Shown: positions 43,470 to 53,730 of the stretch, piece by piece
Layout: each line of letters starts with the position of its first letter
How positions within the stretch are numbered: position 1 is the first letter of the stretch
Assembly (NCBI RefSeq): GCF_000772935.1
Contig: NZ_JPVR01000072.1
Coordinates: 100,737 to 164,736 of the forward strand
From: Lysinibacillus boronitolerans JCM 21713 = 10a = NBRC 103108
Lineage (GTDB): Bacteria; Bacillota; Bacilli; Bacillales_A; Planococcaceae
Direction: 5' to 3'
DNA: 64,000 nt
The notes under the pieces: generated by a model
The model's database searches: none
What the model was told of the DNA's origin: nothing
Seen by the model: only the letters and a program-made list of their open reading frames with translations
Made by a program: the position numbers and the translations under genes

Positions 43470-44006
43470 TTAAAATTCGAGCCCTTTCACCGCTGGAATC
43501 CCTTCATCATAGTAATGCTTTGTTGCCTCAATGGTTGACACTAAATCAGCCATTGCTAGTAATGCCGGATTCGCACTTCGTCCTGTAACAACCAAATGCA
43601 TTGTTGAAGGGCGTTGTTGGATTGCCTCGATGACTTCTGCAAGGGGAAGGACATCATCGATTGGAAACTTGGTGATTGCTAGGGCATTGTTCAGTTCATC
43701 TAAAACCAATAAATCAATGCTGGCATCCTGCAGAGCTGCCTTCGTTTTTTTCCAAGCCTTCGCTAATGCAGCACGATGCTCCTCAGGTGTTTTTGTCCAT
43801 GTAAAGCCTATGCCCATTTGTTCCATTTCGACGCCTAGCTTACGAAGGGCAATTTGCTCTCCGTAAGTGCGTTCTGGGGATTTGATAAACTGCAGATAAC
43901 GCACATGTAAGCCACGGCCAACTGCACGCAATGTAACGCCAAGAGATGCTGTCGTTTTGCCTTTACCTTCACCTGTATATACTAAAAACAAGCCTTTTCT
44001 TGCCAT
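43470..44006 (-). CDS. cobO: Cob(I)yrinic acid a,c-diamide adenosyltransferase
   Basis: Transfers the adenosyl group of ATP to the cobalt of the corrin (BtuR/CobO type). It has 178 aa with the P-loop GEGKGKTTA at residues 12-20, the KSPERTYGEQIALRKLG region and VLDELNNAL (Walker B). ATG 44006 is chosen because AAGGAGG lies 8 nt upstream; a longer frame to 44093 overlaps the nitroreductase gene and lacks a ribosome site. It lies 13 bp past the nitroreductase stop. Confidence 0.94.
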   Translation of the reverse strand: MARKGLFLVYTGEGKGKTTASLGVTLRAVGRGLHVRYLQFIKSPERTYGEQIALRKLGVEMEQMGIGFTWTKTPEEHRAALAKAWKKTKAALQDASIDLLVLDELNNALAITKFPIDDVLPLAEVIEAIQQRPSTMHLVVTGRSANPALLAMADLVSTIEATKHYYDEGIPAVKGLEF

Positions 44007-44019
44007 GCTGATCGCCTCC

Positions 44020-44580
44020 TTACAGCCATGTTGTCTTTTCTGCAAACGGTGTTCGTTTCTTTTCTGCTTGCTCTTGCTCCTGTGGGTAGCCAATAAATAT
44101 TGTACCGACTACTTTTTGAGCCTCACTTGCACCAATAAACGTATGCATACGAGAATCATGTACGAGACCAACACCACGTGTACGCCAAACAAAGCCAAGA
44201 CCTAGCTCCTCTGCTGTCAACCACATAGACATAATGGCACTACATACAGCAAAGACATTATCTTCTGTGGCATCTGCATCCCCTTCTACTATGTCAGCTG
44301 TCACAACAATGGCTACAGGCGTTGTTTGTACAACCTTTAATGAACTTTCCACTAAATTTGGCTTCGTGGGAAAGCGTTCTTGTAAATAAGCACTAGCCAT
44401 TTCTTCGTAACGCTTCATGGCTTCATCTTGAATGACATAAAAATGCCAGGGCTCTCGCATCCGGTCATTCGGAGCATAGGTTGCTGCCTGTAAAATTTGC
44501 TCAATTTTTTCTTTCTCTACTGGTTGTGTCGTGTAATTACGAATTGCTCGACGTTTTTTTAATGCTTCAATGACAGTCAT
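44020..44580 (-). CDS. Nitroreductase-family flavoprotein in the cob operon
   Basis: A 186-aa FMN-dependent protein: KKRRAIRNYT (phosphate-binding N-terminus), APNDRMREPWHFYV, a central SMWLTAEELGLG helix and a C-terminal IGYPQEQ. It resembles YdjA-type nitroreductases and not the dimethylbenzimidazole synthase BluB, whose MREPWHF-equivalent is different. It sits between cobA and cobO. From memory, the B. megaterium cobI operon has an uncharacterised gene, cbiY, at this place. A role as the cob(II)yrinate reductase that prepares cobalt for CobO is an attractive inference, not shown by sequence. Confidence 0.8.
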   Translation of the reverse strand: MTVIEALKKRRAIRNYTTQPVEKEKIEQILQAATYAPNDRMREPWHFYVIQDEAMKRYEEMASAYLQERFPTKPNLVESSLKVVQTTPVAIVVTADIVEGDADATEDNVFAVCSAIMSMWLTAEELGLGFVWRTRGVGLVHDSRMHTFIGASEAQKVVGTIFIGYPQEQEQAEKKRTPFAEKTTWL

Positions 44581-44613
44581 AGTGCTTCCTCCTTGTGCGC
44601 TTCTAAGAGATGA

Positions 44614-45381
44614 TTATGAAAAGGTAAGTCCTTGCTCTTCAAACCATTGAATTTTTTCACGTACATTGACAACCTCGCCAACAACAATCATAGAAGGGTT
44701 ATGATACCCTTCACGCTCAATAATGCTAGCTATCTCATCTAGCGGCCCTGTAATCGTGCGTTGCTGAGCAGTTGTTCCCCACTCAATGACCGCGACTGAC
44801 GTTGTTGCCTTCCGTCCATTTTCGATTAATTTTCGCGCAATGTAGGCAATATTACCTACACTCATGTAAAAGGCAACGGTATCTATACCAGTAGCCAATG
44901 CGGGCCAATTCAAAAAATCTTGTCCTTTTTCTTCACGACCATGTCCCGTTACAATGGCAAAGCTTGTCGCGAAGTCTCTATGTGTAACTGGAATTCCTGC
45001 GTATGCAGGAGCTGCAATTCCGGCTGTAATCCCCGGAACGATTTCATAGGCAATGCCATGATTTTTTAAGATTTCAGCTTCCTCTGCGCCACGTCCAAAA
45101 ACAAACGGATCGCCACCTTTTAGGCGTGTAACAATTTTACCTTCTTGTGCTTTTTCAACGAGCAATGCATTTATTTCCTCTTGAATGAGATGATGCTTCC
45201 CTGGTAATTTGCCACAATAAACAAGCTCCGCATCCTTTTTTGCAAAATCAAGCAATTTGGGATTTACAAGACGGTCATAAGCAATTACATCAGCCTTTTG
45301 AATACATTCCAGTCCATACACAGTAATGAGCTTCGGATCGCCAGGACCTGCTCCCACGATATATACGATTCCATCCTTCAT
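44614..45381 (-). CDS. cobA: Uroporphyrinogen-III C-methyltransferase
   Basis: Adds methyl groups at C2 and C7 of uroporphyrinogen III with SAM to give precorrin-2, the branch to cobalamin and siroheme. It has 255 aa with the tetrapyrrole-methylase loop GAGPGDPKLIT (residues 10-20), LKGGDPFVFGRGAEE and PGITAGIAAPAYAGIPVTHR. It is the single-domain type. Its start overlaps the sirC stop (ATGA). It corresponds to CysG-A of B. megaterium. Confidence 0.96.
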   Translation of the reverse strand: MKDGIVYIVGAGPGDPKLITVYGLECIQKADVIAYDRLVNPKLLDFAKKDAELVYCGKLPGKHHLIQEEINALLVEKAQEGKIVTRLKGGDPFVFGRGAEEAEILKNHGIAYEIVPGITAGIAAPAYAGIPVTHRDFATSFAIVTGHGREEKGQDFLNWPALATGIDTVAFYMSVGNIAYIARKLIENGRKATTSVAVIEWGTTAQQRTITGPLDEIASIIEREGYHNPSMIVVGEVVNVREKIQWFEEQGLTFS

Positions 45382-46016
45382 TGCGCTGCTCCCATCAATA
45401 GTTGTTGTAAAAATGCTTCTCGTCGATCAATCTCACCATGACGTGTCCATTCAAGGATGTTTGGCTCTAGCAATGCTTGTAATGCTGCACGTCTTTGGGG
45501 ACCTTTATCATACTTAGCAGCAATCATTAATCGAGCTTGCTGTAAAAAGCAAACATAGTCATCATAAGCATCATCGAATTGCTCTTCTAAGTCTGCTTTA
45601 ATCTTGCGCGCTAGACTTGGGCTTGCTCCCGATGTCGAAACAGTTAACATCAGTGGACCACGGCGAACAGTAGCAGGCGTAATAAAATCACTTTCACTTT
45701 GTTTATCTGTTCGGTTGATTAATTGCCAATGCTGTGCTGCTTCTTGAACGGCTTCGTTCACAGCTGTCACATTCGTTGCAGCGATAATGAGAATGGCATC
45801 ATCTAAATCACGCGGTTCAAATTCCTTTTGCTTCCAAGTAATTTGCCCTGCCTCAGCAAGTGACTGTAATGTGTCATGTATGGTTGGACTGACAATGACG
45901 ATGTTTGCCTTTGCTGGTAACAGGGATGCTACCTTCTGCGTTGCCACATGACCGCCGCCTACAATTACCACTGTTTTATATTCTAGATTGATATGAATAG
46001 GAAAATAATTAGTCAT
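45378..46016 (-). CDS. sirC: Precorrin-2 dehydrogenase (SirC / CysG N-domain type)
   Basis: Oxidises precorrin-2 to sirohydrochlorin with NAD+, feeding CbiX and siroheme synthesis. It has 212 aa: an NAD-binding fold with VGGGHVATQKV (about residues 17-27), a dimerisation part with TSGASPSLARKIK, and a helical C-terminus. There is no ferrochelatase evidence beyond the family. It overlaps cbiA by 8 bp. The name sirC is used for the B. megaterium dehydrogenase-only enzyme; ylnF in B. subtilis is related. Confidence 0.88.
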   Translation of the reverse strand: MTNYFPIHINLEYKTVVIVGGGHVATQKVASLLPAKANIVIVSPTIHDTLQSLAEAGQITWKQKEFEPRDLDDAILIIAATNVTAVNEAVQEAAQHWQLINRTDKQSESDFITPATVRRGPLMLTVSTSGASPSLARKIKADLEEQFDDAYDDYVCFLQQARLMIAAKYDKGPQRRAALQALLEPNILEWTRHGEIDRREAFLQQLLMGAAQ

Positions 46017-47376
46017 TACTTTTCACCTTCTTACAAGCTGTTAACCAATTGTCAACGAGCTTTGGGTTTGATACAAAATGGAAATGAGTATAGCCAGCCA
46101 CTAAATTTCCTTCTTGATAGCCTTCTTTCTTTTTGCCAAAACGACCAATCGTTTCGTAGGCTGCTGTATTGTGAGAACCACTATATTTGGAGTAATGGAA
46201 CTCATGGCCCTTCGCTTGTTCCTCAGCACCAATTAAGAAATTATCGGCTGTGCCAAAAATTTCACGATAACCAAGTGCTGCTAGTTTTGTTTGCATCGCC
46301 ACTTCTCCGGGAATTACCCCTACCATGTCATAGCGGTCGCCATGGCTATTTGTAATGGCCTCTGTTAAATACATAAAGCCCCCACACTCAGCTAATGTTG
46401 GAAGACCTTTGGCAATGACTTGACGAATAGAGTCTTTAACGACTGTATTGGTAGCAAGTGACTCTGCAAATTCCTCAGGAAAGCCACCACCAATATACAA
46501 GCCATCTGCTTCAGCTGGTACAGGCTCATTCGCAAGCGGTGAGAAAAACTGTAGTGTCGCACCTTTCGCACGTAACAACGCCAAGTTTTCTTCATAATAA
46601 AAATTAAATGCTGCATCTCTTGCAACCGCTATACAAATATTTCGTGAAGGCTCCTCTCTGAATAAATGACCTGATTCTTGCAAAATAGGAGCCTTTGTTA
46701 AATGTATTAATTGGTCCAAATCAATCGTTTCTGCCATCAGGTTCCCTAGTTTATCAAAAAATGAATCTAGCTCTCCTCTTTCAATAGCGGGTACTAACCC
46801 TAAATGACGACTCGGGATATCAATCCCTTCCTCACGCTTTAGGTAGCCAATAACAGGAATGCCACATTCTTGTTCAATAGCCGCCTTCGCAATTTCATAA
46901 TGACCGACACTACCAACCTGGTTCGCAATAACACCAACGATATTCGGCTTATCTGATAGTAATTGGAAGCCTTTCACAACTGCTGCTACGCTACGTGCCA
47001 TGCTAGCACAATTGACAATTAAAATAACAGGACTCTCTGTCACTACGCTAATATCAGCAGCAGACCCAGCGTCAGATAAAGGGCTTTTACCGTCATAAAA
47101 GCCCATCACACCTTCAATAATGGACACATCTGCATCCATACTTGCACGTGCTACAATATCACGGACTGCTTCGTGTGAAAACATCCAGCTATCAATATTA
47201 CGTGATACTCTGCCCGTTACAGCTGTATGATAGGTTGGATCGATATAATCAGGACCGCATTTAAAGCCCTGTACCACGTTTCCTTTGTTTTGTAGTGCCT
47301 TCATCAGTCCAATGGTAAAAGTAGTTTTGCCTACACCACTACCCGTACCAGCTAATACAAATCGATTTGTTTGCAT
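46009..47376 (-). CDS. cbiA: Cobyrinic acid a,c-diamide synthase
   Basis: Amidates the a and c side chains of cobyrinate with glutamine and ATP. It has 455 aa: the N-terminal ATPase domain with P-loop GTGSGVGKTTF (residues 10-20) and MGFYDGK, and a C-terminal glutaminase domain with the nucleophilic cysteine in LAECGGFMYL (near residue 329) and HEFHYS. AAGGAGG precedes ATG 47376. It lies 11 bp past cbiG. Confidence 0.96.
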   Translation of the reverse strand: MQTNRFVLAGTGSGVGKTTFTIGLMKALQNKGNVVQGFKCGPDYIDPTYHTAVTGRVSRNIDSWMFSHEAVRDIVARASMDADVSIIEGVMGFYDGKSPLSDAGSAADISVVTESPVILIVNCASMARSVAAVVKGFQLLSDKPNIVGVIANQVGSVGHYEIAKAAIEQECGIPVIGYLKREEGIDIPSRHLGLVPAIERGELDSFFDKLGNLMAETIDLDQLIHLTKAPILQESGHLFREEPSRNICIAVARDAAFNFYYEENLALLRAKGATLQFFSPLANEPVPAEADGLYIGGGFPEEFAESLATNTVVKDSIRQVIAKGLPTLAECGGFMYLTEAITNSHGDRYDMVGVIPGEVAMQTKLAALGYREIFGTADNFLIGAEEQAKGHEFHYSKYSGSHNTAAYETIGRFGKKKEGYQEGNLVAGYTHFHFVSNPKLVDNWLTACKKVKSND

Positions 47377-47387
47377 GGACTTCCTCC

Positions 47388-48509
47388 TTAAAATAGGTAT
47401 CTAGCAACTGAAATCGTAGCATTACCTGATTTTTTCTTCTCTAATAGGAGTGATGGGACCTGTGCATAGCGCATAGCTGCTGGTTCACTCACTCCGTATG
47501 CGCCTGTATATTTAAAGACTGTTTCAGAGGGTGATGGAAATTCGATTTCATTTAATTCATCCGGTGTATACGTAACGAACTCCCAATCATATTTCTTCGT
47601 AATCTCTAGGAAACATGGCTCATCTTTCTTTAAATCAATCGTGCATAAGGCTTTCACACTTTTTTTCGAAAGCTTTAGCTCTGCCAAGGTTTCATCGATT
47701 ACTTGTTCAATTTCCTCTAAAGATGTACCACGGTTACAGCCCATTCCTAGCACAATGGATTTTGGGCGATAAATAACACCGTTTTCTAGAAGAACCTCTT
47801 CTTCAGGTTCAATGATTCGATCTGTTATTAATAATGTGGCATGGGGAGCAGCTTGGATAGCTGCCTGTGTGGATGGATAGATTTTAATTTGCTCTGGCAT
47901 CGGTGTATCACGCATCCACCAATCACGTTCGCCTGTCTCCTGTACAATGGCTACATGTTCCTCATTTACGACAGATGCACTAACAGGTGTCAATTTATCC
48001 GCACTATCCCATACCCAGCCAAAGCGGGCTCCAAATAAATCAACGGGAATCGTCTTTTGTACATCAGAAGCCGTTGTAATAATCGGATTTGCACCAAGTG
48101 CAGCTGCCACCTCGTGTGTTAGCTCATTGGCACCACCTAAATGCCCTGATAATACGCTAATAACATTTTCCCCTCGATCATCAATCACCACAACACCTGG
48201 GTCTGTCTTTTTATCTTTTAAAATCGGCGCAATCATTCGTACGACTGCCCCTAGTGAAATAATTAAAATCAACCCTTTATATTGCTTAAAGAGTGTTGGC
48301 AATAGCAGGCGCACTGTGCCTGTAAATAGTTGAATATGCTTTTCTGCTTCATCGCCTTGTTCAAATTTACTCATATAATATAAATCACTTGCTGCAAAGG
48401 TTTGCTGCAGACGACGTCCTATTTGGACACCATGCTTCGTAATGGCTACAACGGCATAAGGATTACGTTGATCAACCTCTGGTAACACACCCTCTTGTAA
48501 CTCAATCAC
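47388..48509 (-). CDS. cbiG: Cobalt-precorrin-5A hydrolase
   Basis: Opens the delta-lactone ring of cobalt-precorrin-5A and releases acetaldehyde, a marker step of the anaerobic route. It has 373 aa with an N-terminal domain (VVAITKHGVQIGRRL), a middle domain with GHLGGANELTHEVA (near residues 123-136) and a C-terminal CobE-like domain (GMGCNRGTSLEEIEQ). GTG 48509 overlaps the cbiF stop (GTGATTGA), with AAAGGTG upstream. Confidence 0.94.
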   Translation of the reverse strand: MIELQEGVLPEVDQRNPYAVVAITKHGVQIGRRLQQTFAASDLYYMSKFEQGDEAEKHIQLFTGTVRLLLPTLFKQYKGLILIISLGAVVRMIAPILKDKKTDPGVVVIDDRGENVISVLSGHLGGANELTHEVAAALGANPIITTASDVQKTIPVDLFGARFGWVWDSADKLTPVSASVVNEEHVAIVQETGERDWWMRDTPMPEQIKIYPSTQAAIQAAPHATLLITDRIIEPEEEVLLENGVIYRPKSIVLGMGCNRGTSLEEIEQVIDETLAELKLSKKSVKALCTIDLKKDEPCFLEITKKYDWEFVTYTPDELNEIEFPSPSETVFKYTGAYGVSEPAAMRYAQVPSLLLEKKKSGNATISVARYLF

Positions 48510-49287
48510 TTGTCTTCACACCTTTTCTAAAGCCGTGTGTAAAGCTTGCATCATATAACTTCGAACGATATTGGTCTTTATCATGAATGTTCGGGTCTAA
48601 TGCCCAGCCTGCTAAAATCATCGCATGCTTTCGAATACCATTCACACGCATCGCTTCATCTAAATCGATTAAAGTCGTTCGTACGATTTTTTGATCGGGC
48701 CATGAAGCACGTTGAATAACTGCTACAGGCGTGTCATCAGCCCAACCAGCGCTCTGTAGCTCTTTGACAATTTTCTTCGTCAGCGTTGCACTAAGGAATA
48801 AGGCAATTGTACAATGATGACTCGCTAAATCACGCAGCTTTTCAAATTCTGGTACAGGTGTGCGCCCCTCAGCACGCGTTAAAATAAGGGTTTGTGTTAA
48901 ATCAGGGATGGTTAGCTCAGCTCCGATAGCAGCAGCCGATGCAAATACAGAGCTAACTCCTGGAATGACTTCATACCCAATACCTTCCTTTTTTAATAGC
49001 GCAACTTGCTCCATAATGGCACCATACATCGCTGGGTCACCTGTATGCATACGTGCCACTGTTTTCCCAGCATTGACTCGGTCCACCATCACGGCAACCA
49101 TTTCCTCTAAGTGCATACCTGCTGTACGAATGACCTCCGCATCAGGTCTAGCTTTCGCAATGAGATCCTCACTCACTAAAGAATCTGTATACATGACAAC
49201 GTCCGCTGTTTGTAACATATGTAAACCTTTGACTGTAATTAAATCGGGATCACCAGGACCAGCGCCGACAATATAGATTTTCTTCAT
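48502..49287 (-). CDS. cbiF: Cobalt-precorrin-4 C11-methyltransferase
   Basis: SAM-dependent methylation at C11 of cobalt-precorrin-4. It has 261 aa of the tetrapyrrole methylase fold: GAGPGDPDLITVKG (residues 7-20), the CbiF-type MHTGDPAMYGAIMEQ (near 78-92) and PGVSSVFASAAAIGAELT. The start overlaps the cbiL stop (TAATG). Confidence 0.94.
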   Translation of the reverse strand: MKKIYIVGAGPGDPDLITVKGLHMLQTADVVMYTDSLVSEDLIAKARPDAEVIRTAGMHLEEMVAVMVDRVNAGKTVARMHTGDPAMYGAIMEQVALLKKEGIGYEVIPGVSSVFASAAAIGAELTIPDLTQTLILTRAEGRTPVPEFEKLRDLASHHCTIALFLSATLTKKIVKELQSAGWADDTPVAVIQRASWPDQKIVRTTLIDLDEAMRVNGIRKHAMILAGWALDPNIHDKDQYRSKLYDASFTHGFRKGVKTSD

Positions 49288-49994
49288 TATTTACGCACCA
49301 CCATTAATGTTAAATATTCTAAATCGACACCATCCAACTCACGCACATCCCAAATGATTTCTTCATCAGATGTTACCTTTGTCACCACGGATGCTTTATC
49401 TAATAAATCTAAATCGCGTAGCACCTCAAGCATTAAATCAATGACTTTCGCCACTTTAATAAAGACAACAGCATCATGCGTTTCAATCGCTTCACGCATT
49501 GCTTCGTAATTGTCATACGCAGGAATAATCGCAACACGATCATCGCCATCCGCTAATGCAATGCCTAAGCGCGATGCAGAGCCATTAAACGAAGAAATTC
49601 CTGGTACCGTGCGAATTTCAACATCTGGATGCATGTCCTGCATTAGCTTCATCATATGAATAAACGTACTATACAATAATGGATCGCCCTCTGTGACAAA
49701 GGCTACATCTTTCCCCTCTTGTAATTTTTCGTAGACAAGTTCTACTGATTTTGTCCATTCACGTTCTAGAACAGCCTCATCTTTCGTCATTGGGAATACA
49801 AGACCAAGCATATCTTTTTCTTCTGGATTAATATACACATCTACAATACGATGGGCATAGCTTTTACTGCCTTTTAGCTTTTTTGGATAGGCAATAACAG
49901 GTGACTCCTGAATCACACGGAACGCCTTTACTGTAATTAATTCTGGATCGCCAGGACCAACGCCCAAGCCATATAAAATTCCTAGATTACTCAT
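49287..49994 (-). CDS. cbiL: Cobalt-factor II / precorrin-2 C20-methyltransferase
   Basis: Methylates C20 of cobalt-factor II with SAM. It has 235 aa with [16 protein letters not shown] (residues 9-24), [16 protein letters not shown] and [14 protein letters not shown], typical of CbiL/CobI. AAAGGAAG precedes ATG 49994, which overlaps the end of cbiET by 8 bp. Confidence 0.94.
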   Translation of the reverse strand: MSNLGILYGLGVGPGDPELITVKAFRVIQESPVIAYPKKLKGSKSYAHRIVDVYINPEEKDMLGLVFPMTKDEAVLEREWTKSVELVYEKLQEGKDVAFVTEGDPLLYSTFIHMMKLMQDMHPDVEIRTVPGISSFNGSASRLGIALADGDDRVAIIPAYDNYEAMREAIETHDAVVFIKVAKVIDLMLEVLRDLDLLDKASVVTKVTSDEEIIWDVRELDGVDLEYLTLMVVRK

Positions 49995-51207
49995 AATTTT
50001 CTTCCTTTCGATAAGCGGAAATAATGTATATTGGATTTAATGGCACAAAGCGTGTCATGTCTAAAATAGGCTTGCTACGTGCAAGCTGTGCCTGCAAAAT
50101 ATCAACAGCAAAACCACAAGCTTTAAATGCCTCAACGGCTTTATATAAATTTTCAATAGTCGCTGCATTTAAGACAATGCGCCCATTTTGCTTTAAACGC
50201 TGACAGCATAATTGCAGTAACTCAACCATTTCACCACCAGTGCCACCGATGAAAATGGCATCAGGGTCTGGAAAGCTGTCTAAGCCCTCTGGTGCTTTAC
50301 TATGAATAGCTGTCATATCAACTCGGAATTTTTGTTGATTCTGGAGACAGTTTTCTAAATCTGGTGCATTTTTTTCTACAGCAAATACTTGTCCTTCTGG
50401 CGCAAGCTTACCTGCCTCAATGGCCATGGATCCCGTACATGTGCCAATATCCCAAATAATGCTATCCTGTTGTAGCTGCATGGCTTGCAAACTTAAAACT
50501 CGAATTTCTTTCTTTGTAATAAGTCCTTTATCTGGCTTTCGTTGTGAAAATTCTTCATCATCAATCCCGAGTGTGTAGCGTTTCGGTGCTATTGTTTGTT
50601 TTAAAATCACGACATTTAAAGGAGAAAAATGAGTAACTTCCATTTCATCGAGCGAGTACCAGCCACTTTTTTCGTTTTCGCCCTGTAAATTTTCGGCTAC
50701 AAACGCACGATATTCCGTCATACCAAAATGCTTTAAATATTGAGCGAGAGCATTCGGACTATTCTCTGCATCTGTTAAAAGTGCTACTTTCTTTTTGCCA
50801 TCAATTCGCTGTGCCAGGCCCTTCATTGGTCGTCCATGAATACTCGTTACGTAAGCATCCTGCCAGCTCTCTCCCATTTTCGCAAAGGCAAGCTGGACAG
50901 AGCTCATATATGGATAAACCTCTATTTGTAGCTTTTTTGCTAAATAGCCTCCGATGCCATAAAATAATGGATCTCCAGATGCAAGAATCACGGTATTTCT
51001 TGTTTCTTCAGACAATCTTTCAACAAGTGTTGAAAGACCTCCTTTTATCAGGATTTTTTCACCTCTAAAGTCTGGGAAAAAATCAAGTACTCGCTCACCA
51101 CCAACAAGTACCTCACAGTCCTCAATCCACTGAAGGTATTGGGGTAATAAGCTTGCTAATCCGTTATCCCCGATCCCAATCAACTTCATCGATCGATGCA
51201 ATGTCAT
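49987..51207 (-). CDS. cbiET: Fused cobalt-precorrin-7 C5-methyltransferase and C15-methyltransferase/decarboxylase
   Basis: A 406-aa fusion. CbiE (about residues 7-205) is a tetrapyrrole methylase with [10 protein letters not shown] and [11 protein letters not shown]. CbiT (about 215-400) is a class I methyltransferase with [15 protein letters not shown] and FIGGTGGEM; it methylates C15 and removes the C12 acetate carboxyl. The homologous start is MKLIGIG (ATG 51189), but AAGGG lies before ATG 51207, so the start is uncertain by six residues; either way it overlaps cbiD. The fusion is like CbiET of B. megaterium and CobL of the aerobic route. Confidence 0.93.
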   Translation of the reverse strand: MTLHRSMKLIGIGDNGLASLLPQYLQWIEDCEVLVGGERVLDFFPDFRGEKILIKGGLSTLVERLSEETRNTVILASGDPLFYGIGGYLAKKLQIEVYPYMSSVQLAFAKMGESWQDAYVTSIHGRPMKGLAQRIDGKKKVALLTDAENSPNALAQYLKHFGMTEYRAFVAENLQGENEKSGWYSLDEMEVTHFSPLNVVILKQTIAPKRYTLGIDDEEFSQRKPDKGLITKKEIRVLSLQAMQLQQDSIIWDIGTCTGSMAIEAGKLAPEGQVFAVEKNAPDLENCLQNQQKFRVDMTAIHSKAPEGLDSFPDPDAIFIGGTGGEMVELLQLCCQRLKQNGRIVLNAATIENLYKAVEAFKACGFAVDILQAQLARSKPILDMTRFVPLNPIYIISAYRKEENYE

Positions 51208-52297
51208 CAGCCCTTCCTAATAATTGTCCCTGCATCGAATAGATCGATGTGGAAAGCGTTAAACCGCCCTTAATATGATGGATAGAGGAAAAGCAGCAGG
51301 CCTCACATAAACGATGGAAGAACGCATCATAGCCCTTCTCCATCATAATCTCACCCACTTGTGAAGCTGTATTTGCCTCCAGAACTTGTGCTATCGTTTC
51401 TTCATCTGCCCCTATATCCTCTGCCAATTGTGCTAAAAAATTAAAATCGATTGGTGCACTTTTGGAATGCACCATCATGACTCCTTGTGCGACTTTAGAA
51501 AATTTCCCCATCATCCCAACGAGTGAAACTTGTTTGATGCCTAGACGCTTACAATGCTTTAATGTAAAACCTACAAAGTCACCCATTTCAATAAACGCTT
51601 CTTCTGCTAGATGTGGGTATTGTTTCATCGCAAACTTCTCACTTCGCCCACCTGTTGTCACCACTAAATGCTCACAGCCAGCCTCTTTCGCTACACTGAT
51701 GGCTTGGACAATACTAGCCATATAAGCAGAACTCGAAAAAGGCACGACGGTTCCCCTAGTGCCTAAGATTGAGATGCCCCCAAGTATACCGAGTCGTCCA
51801 TTTAACGTTTTTTTAGCAATCTCCTCGCCCTTAGGGACAGAAATCACTACATTCACGCCTCGTGTAATGTGAAATTCGTCCAACACACCTTGGACCGTGC
51901 TATAAATCATTTTACGGGGTACAGGATTAATGGCTGCTTCTCCGACAGGCACTGGCAAGCCAGGCTTTGTGACACGCCCGACGCCAATACCTCCATCTAA
52001 ATGAATCCCAGGTGTATCTGCCCAGCTCACTGTGCCAACGATGAGTGCCTGATGGGTCGCATCAGGATCATCACCAGCATCTTTAATCGTTTCACAGCTG
52101 ACAGCATTTTCTTCAAATATGCATTTTTCAATTGTAAAGGTTGCATCTCGACCAATAGGTAAATGAATCGTGCTTGTCTCTTGCTCCTCCTTGGTAATAA
52201 GGGCAAGCAGTGCAGCCTTTGATACAGCAGTTGCACAGGCTCCCGTCGTATAACCGTGACGCATGTCCTTGGGGTCCTTTTTTGGCTTCCGCTCCAT
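51164..52297 (-). CDS. cbiD: Cobalt-precorrin-5B C1-methyltransferase
   Basis: SAM-dependent C1 methylation in the anaerobic pathway, unrelated in fold to the other methylases. It has 377 aa with the CbiD start [18 protein letters not shown] (about residues 13-30), [14 protein letters not shown] and a [14 protein letters not shown] segment. Its presence, with CbiG and CbiX, shows the early-cobalt route. The start overlaps the cbiC stop. Confidence 0.95.
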   Translation of the reverse strand: MERKPKKDPKDMRHGYTTGACATAVSKAALLALITKEEQETSTIHLPIGRDATFTIEKCIFEENAVSCETIKDAGDDPDATHQALIVGTVSWADTPGIHLDGGIGVGRVTKPGLPVPVGEAAINPVPRKMIYSTVQGVLDEFHITRGVNVVISVPKGEEIAKKTLNGRLGILGGISILGTRGTVVPFSSSAYMASIVQAISVAKEAGCEHLVVTTGGRSEKFAMKQYPHLAEEAFIEMGDFVGFTLKHCKRLGIKQVSLVGMMGKFSKVAQGVMMVHSKSAPIDFNFLAQLAEDIGADEETIAQVLEANTASQVGEIMMEKGYDAFFHRLCEACCFSSIHHIKGGLTLSTSIYSMQGQLLGRADDIASIDEVDWDRG

Positions 52298-52956
52298 TAT
52301 TTTTTCGCCTGTTCGTCCGCTAAAAGTGAGATGGCATTTAAAGCAGCAACCGTCACTGTACTACCGCCTTTACGACCAACATTTGTAATGTACGGAATCC
52401 CTTCTAGTTTAAGCAGCTCTTCTTTTGACTCAGCTGCTGACACAAAACCAACAGGCATACCGATAATTAAATCTGGTTTTGCTAGCCCTTCTTTAATTAA
52501 ACGAATCAATTCCAGTAATGCGGTTGGTGCATTACCAATGGCATAAATACCACCTTCATGTAATTTTGAAGCCTTTTGCATCGAAATGATGGCACGTGTT
52601 GTATTTTGTTTTTTCGCTTCTATTGATACATCTTCATCCGCAATATAGCAATGCAAATCGCCACCATGTTTTTGGAAACGCTTTTTACCAGAGCCACTTT
52701 CAATCATTTGCACATCTGCAATGACATGACGTCCAGCAAGAATAGACTTGATACCCGCTTCAATAGCACCTGGTGTAATGATGACACTACGGCCTAGCTC
52801 GAAATCAGCGGATGCATGGATAATGCGACGTACAACTTTCCATTCATCTTCTGAGAAATCATGCTCGCCCATTTCCTCTGCAATTATCGAGAAACTGTAA
52901 TCGTAAATTTTATCTGGGTCCACCGTTAATGGTTTGAAATCTGTTTTAAAATCCAT
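52297..52956 (-). CDS. cbiC: Precorrin-8X methylmutase
   Basis: Moves the C11 methyl to C12 to give cobyrinate. It has 219 aa with RRIIHASADFELG (active-site histidine near residue 48), PGAIEAGIKSILAGRHVIADVQMI and MPVGFVSAAESKEEL. GGAGG lies 8 nt before ATG 52956. It lies 12 bp past cbiJ. Confidence 0.96.
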   Translation of the reverse strand: MDFKTDFKPLTVDPDKIYDYSFSIIAEEMGEHDFSEDEWKVVRRIIHASADFELGRSVIITPGAIEAGIKSILAGRHVIADVQMIESGSGKKRFQKHGGDLHCYIADEDVSIEAKKQNTTRAIISMQKASKLHEGGIYAIGNAPTALLELIRLIKEGLAKPDLIIGMPVGFVSAAESKEELLKLEGIPYITNVGRKGGSTVTVAALNAISLLADEQAKK

Positions 52957-52968
52957 GGAAAATGCCTC

Positions 52969-53730
52969 CTAAATTGTATGTTCAACAGCCTGTAATACTT
53001 CTTCAAATGTTGAATATTGTTGGCCGTATTGAATATTTGGTCGTGCAATAAGAATCGTTTCGATCTGGCATGCAAGGGCTGCCTCTAGCTTCTCATCAAC
53101 TGAGCCAACTTTACCGCTTTCTTTGGTAATCATCAACGTCACTCCGTATTGACGAAATAGAGCTTCATTTAATTCCTTTGAAAACGGACCTTGAATGGCC
53201 ACAATATCTCGCTGTGCCACGCCGAGCGCCTCACATTTTTCCATATTGTCCAGTCGTGGAAGCATACGAGCAATTACTCTCGTATTTTCTAAGCCGTGTA
53301 AAACCTTCGTAAATGTAGCGAGTGTTTTACTTCCAGTCGTTAGCATAATGACGCCACGTTTTTCTGCAGCTAGCTGAGCTGCCTCCTCATAATCCTTTAC
53401 AACAGTAATTAAAGGATGGGCATAATGTTCATGAGCTCGCTCATAGCGAATATATGGAATCTGTGCCTGCTCTGCCGCTGCCATCGCATTTTTAGAGGCC
53501 TCTTCCGCAAATGGATGAGAGGCATCTACCACCAATTGATAGCCCTGCTCTGTCATGATGGTCGCCATTTCCTCAGCTGTCAGTCGACCGATTAAATGTG
53601 GCAGACCAACGTCAGCAAGACTAGAGGCCGCCGATTCAGTGACGACCGTAGCGGTTACCGCATGACCTGCACGTTGTAATGCTAGGGCTAGATCTCTTGC
53701 ATCACTTGTCCCTGCTAACATGAAAATCAT
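52969..53730 (-). CDS. cbiJ: Cobalt-precorrin-6A reductase
   Basis: NAD(P)H-dependent reduction of the C18-C19 double bond. It has 253 aa, opens with the nucleotide-binding MLAGTSDARDLALAL, and shows DASHPFAEEASKNA, the CobK/CbiJ hallmark near residue 70, and a TKESGKVGSVDEKLEAA segment. Its ATG overlaps the cbiX stop (ATGA), with GAGGAG upstream. Confidence 0.94.
   Translation of the reverse strand: MIFMLAGTSDARDLALALQRAGHAVTATVVTESAASSLADVGLPHLIGRLTAEEMATIMTEQGYQLVVDASHPFAEEASKNAMAAAEQAQIPYIRYERAHEHYAHPLITVVKDYEEAAQLAAEKRGVIMLTTGSKTLATFTKVLHGLENTRVIARMLPRLDNMEKCEALGVAQRDIVAIQGPFSKELNEALFRQYGVTLMITKESGKVGSVDEKLEAALACQIETILIARPNIQYGQQYSTFEEVLQAVEHTI

Noticed and set aside
43235..43588. Open frames through the 21-bp array near cobQ
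   Set aside because: A 21-bp period keeps frames open by itself; no ribosome site, and they overlap cobO antisense.
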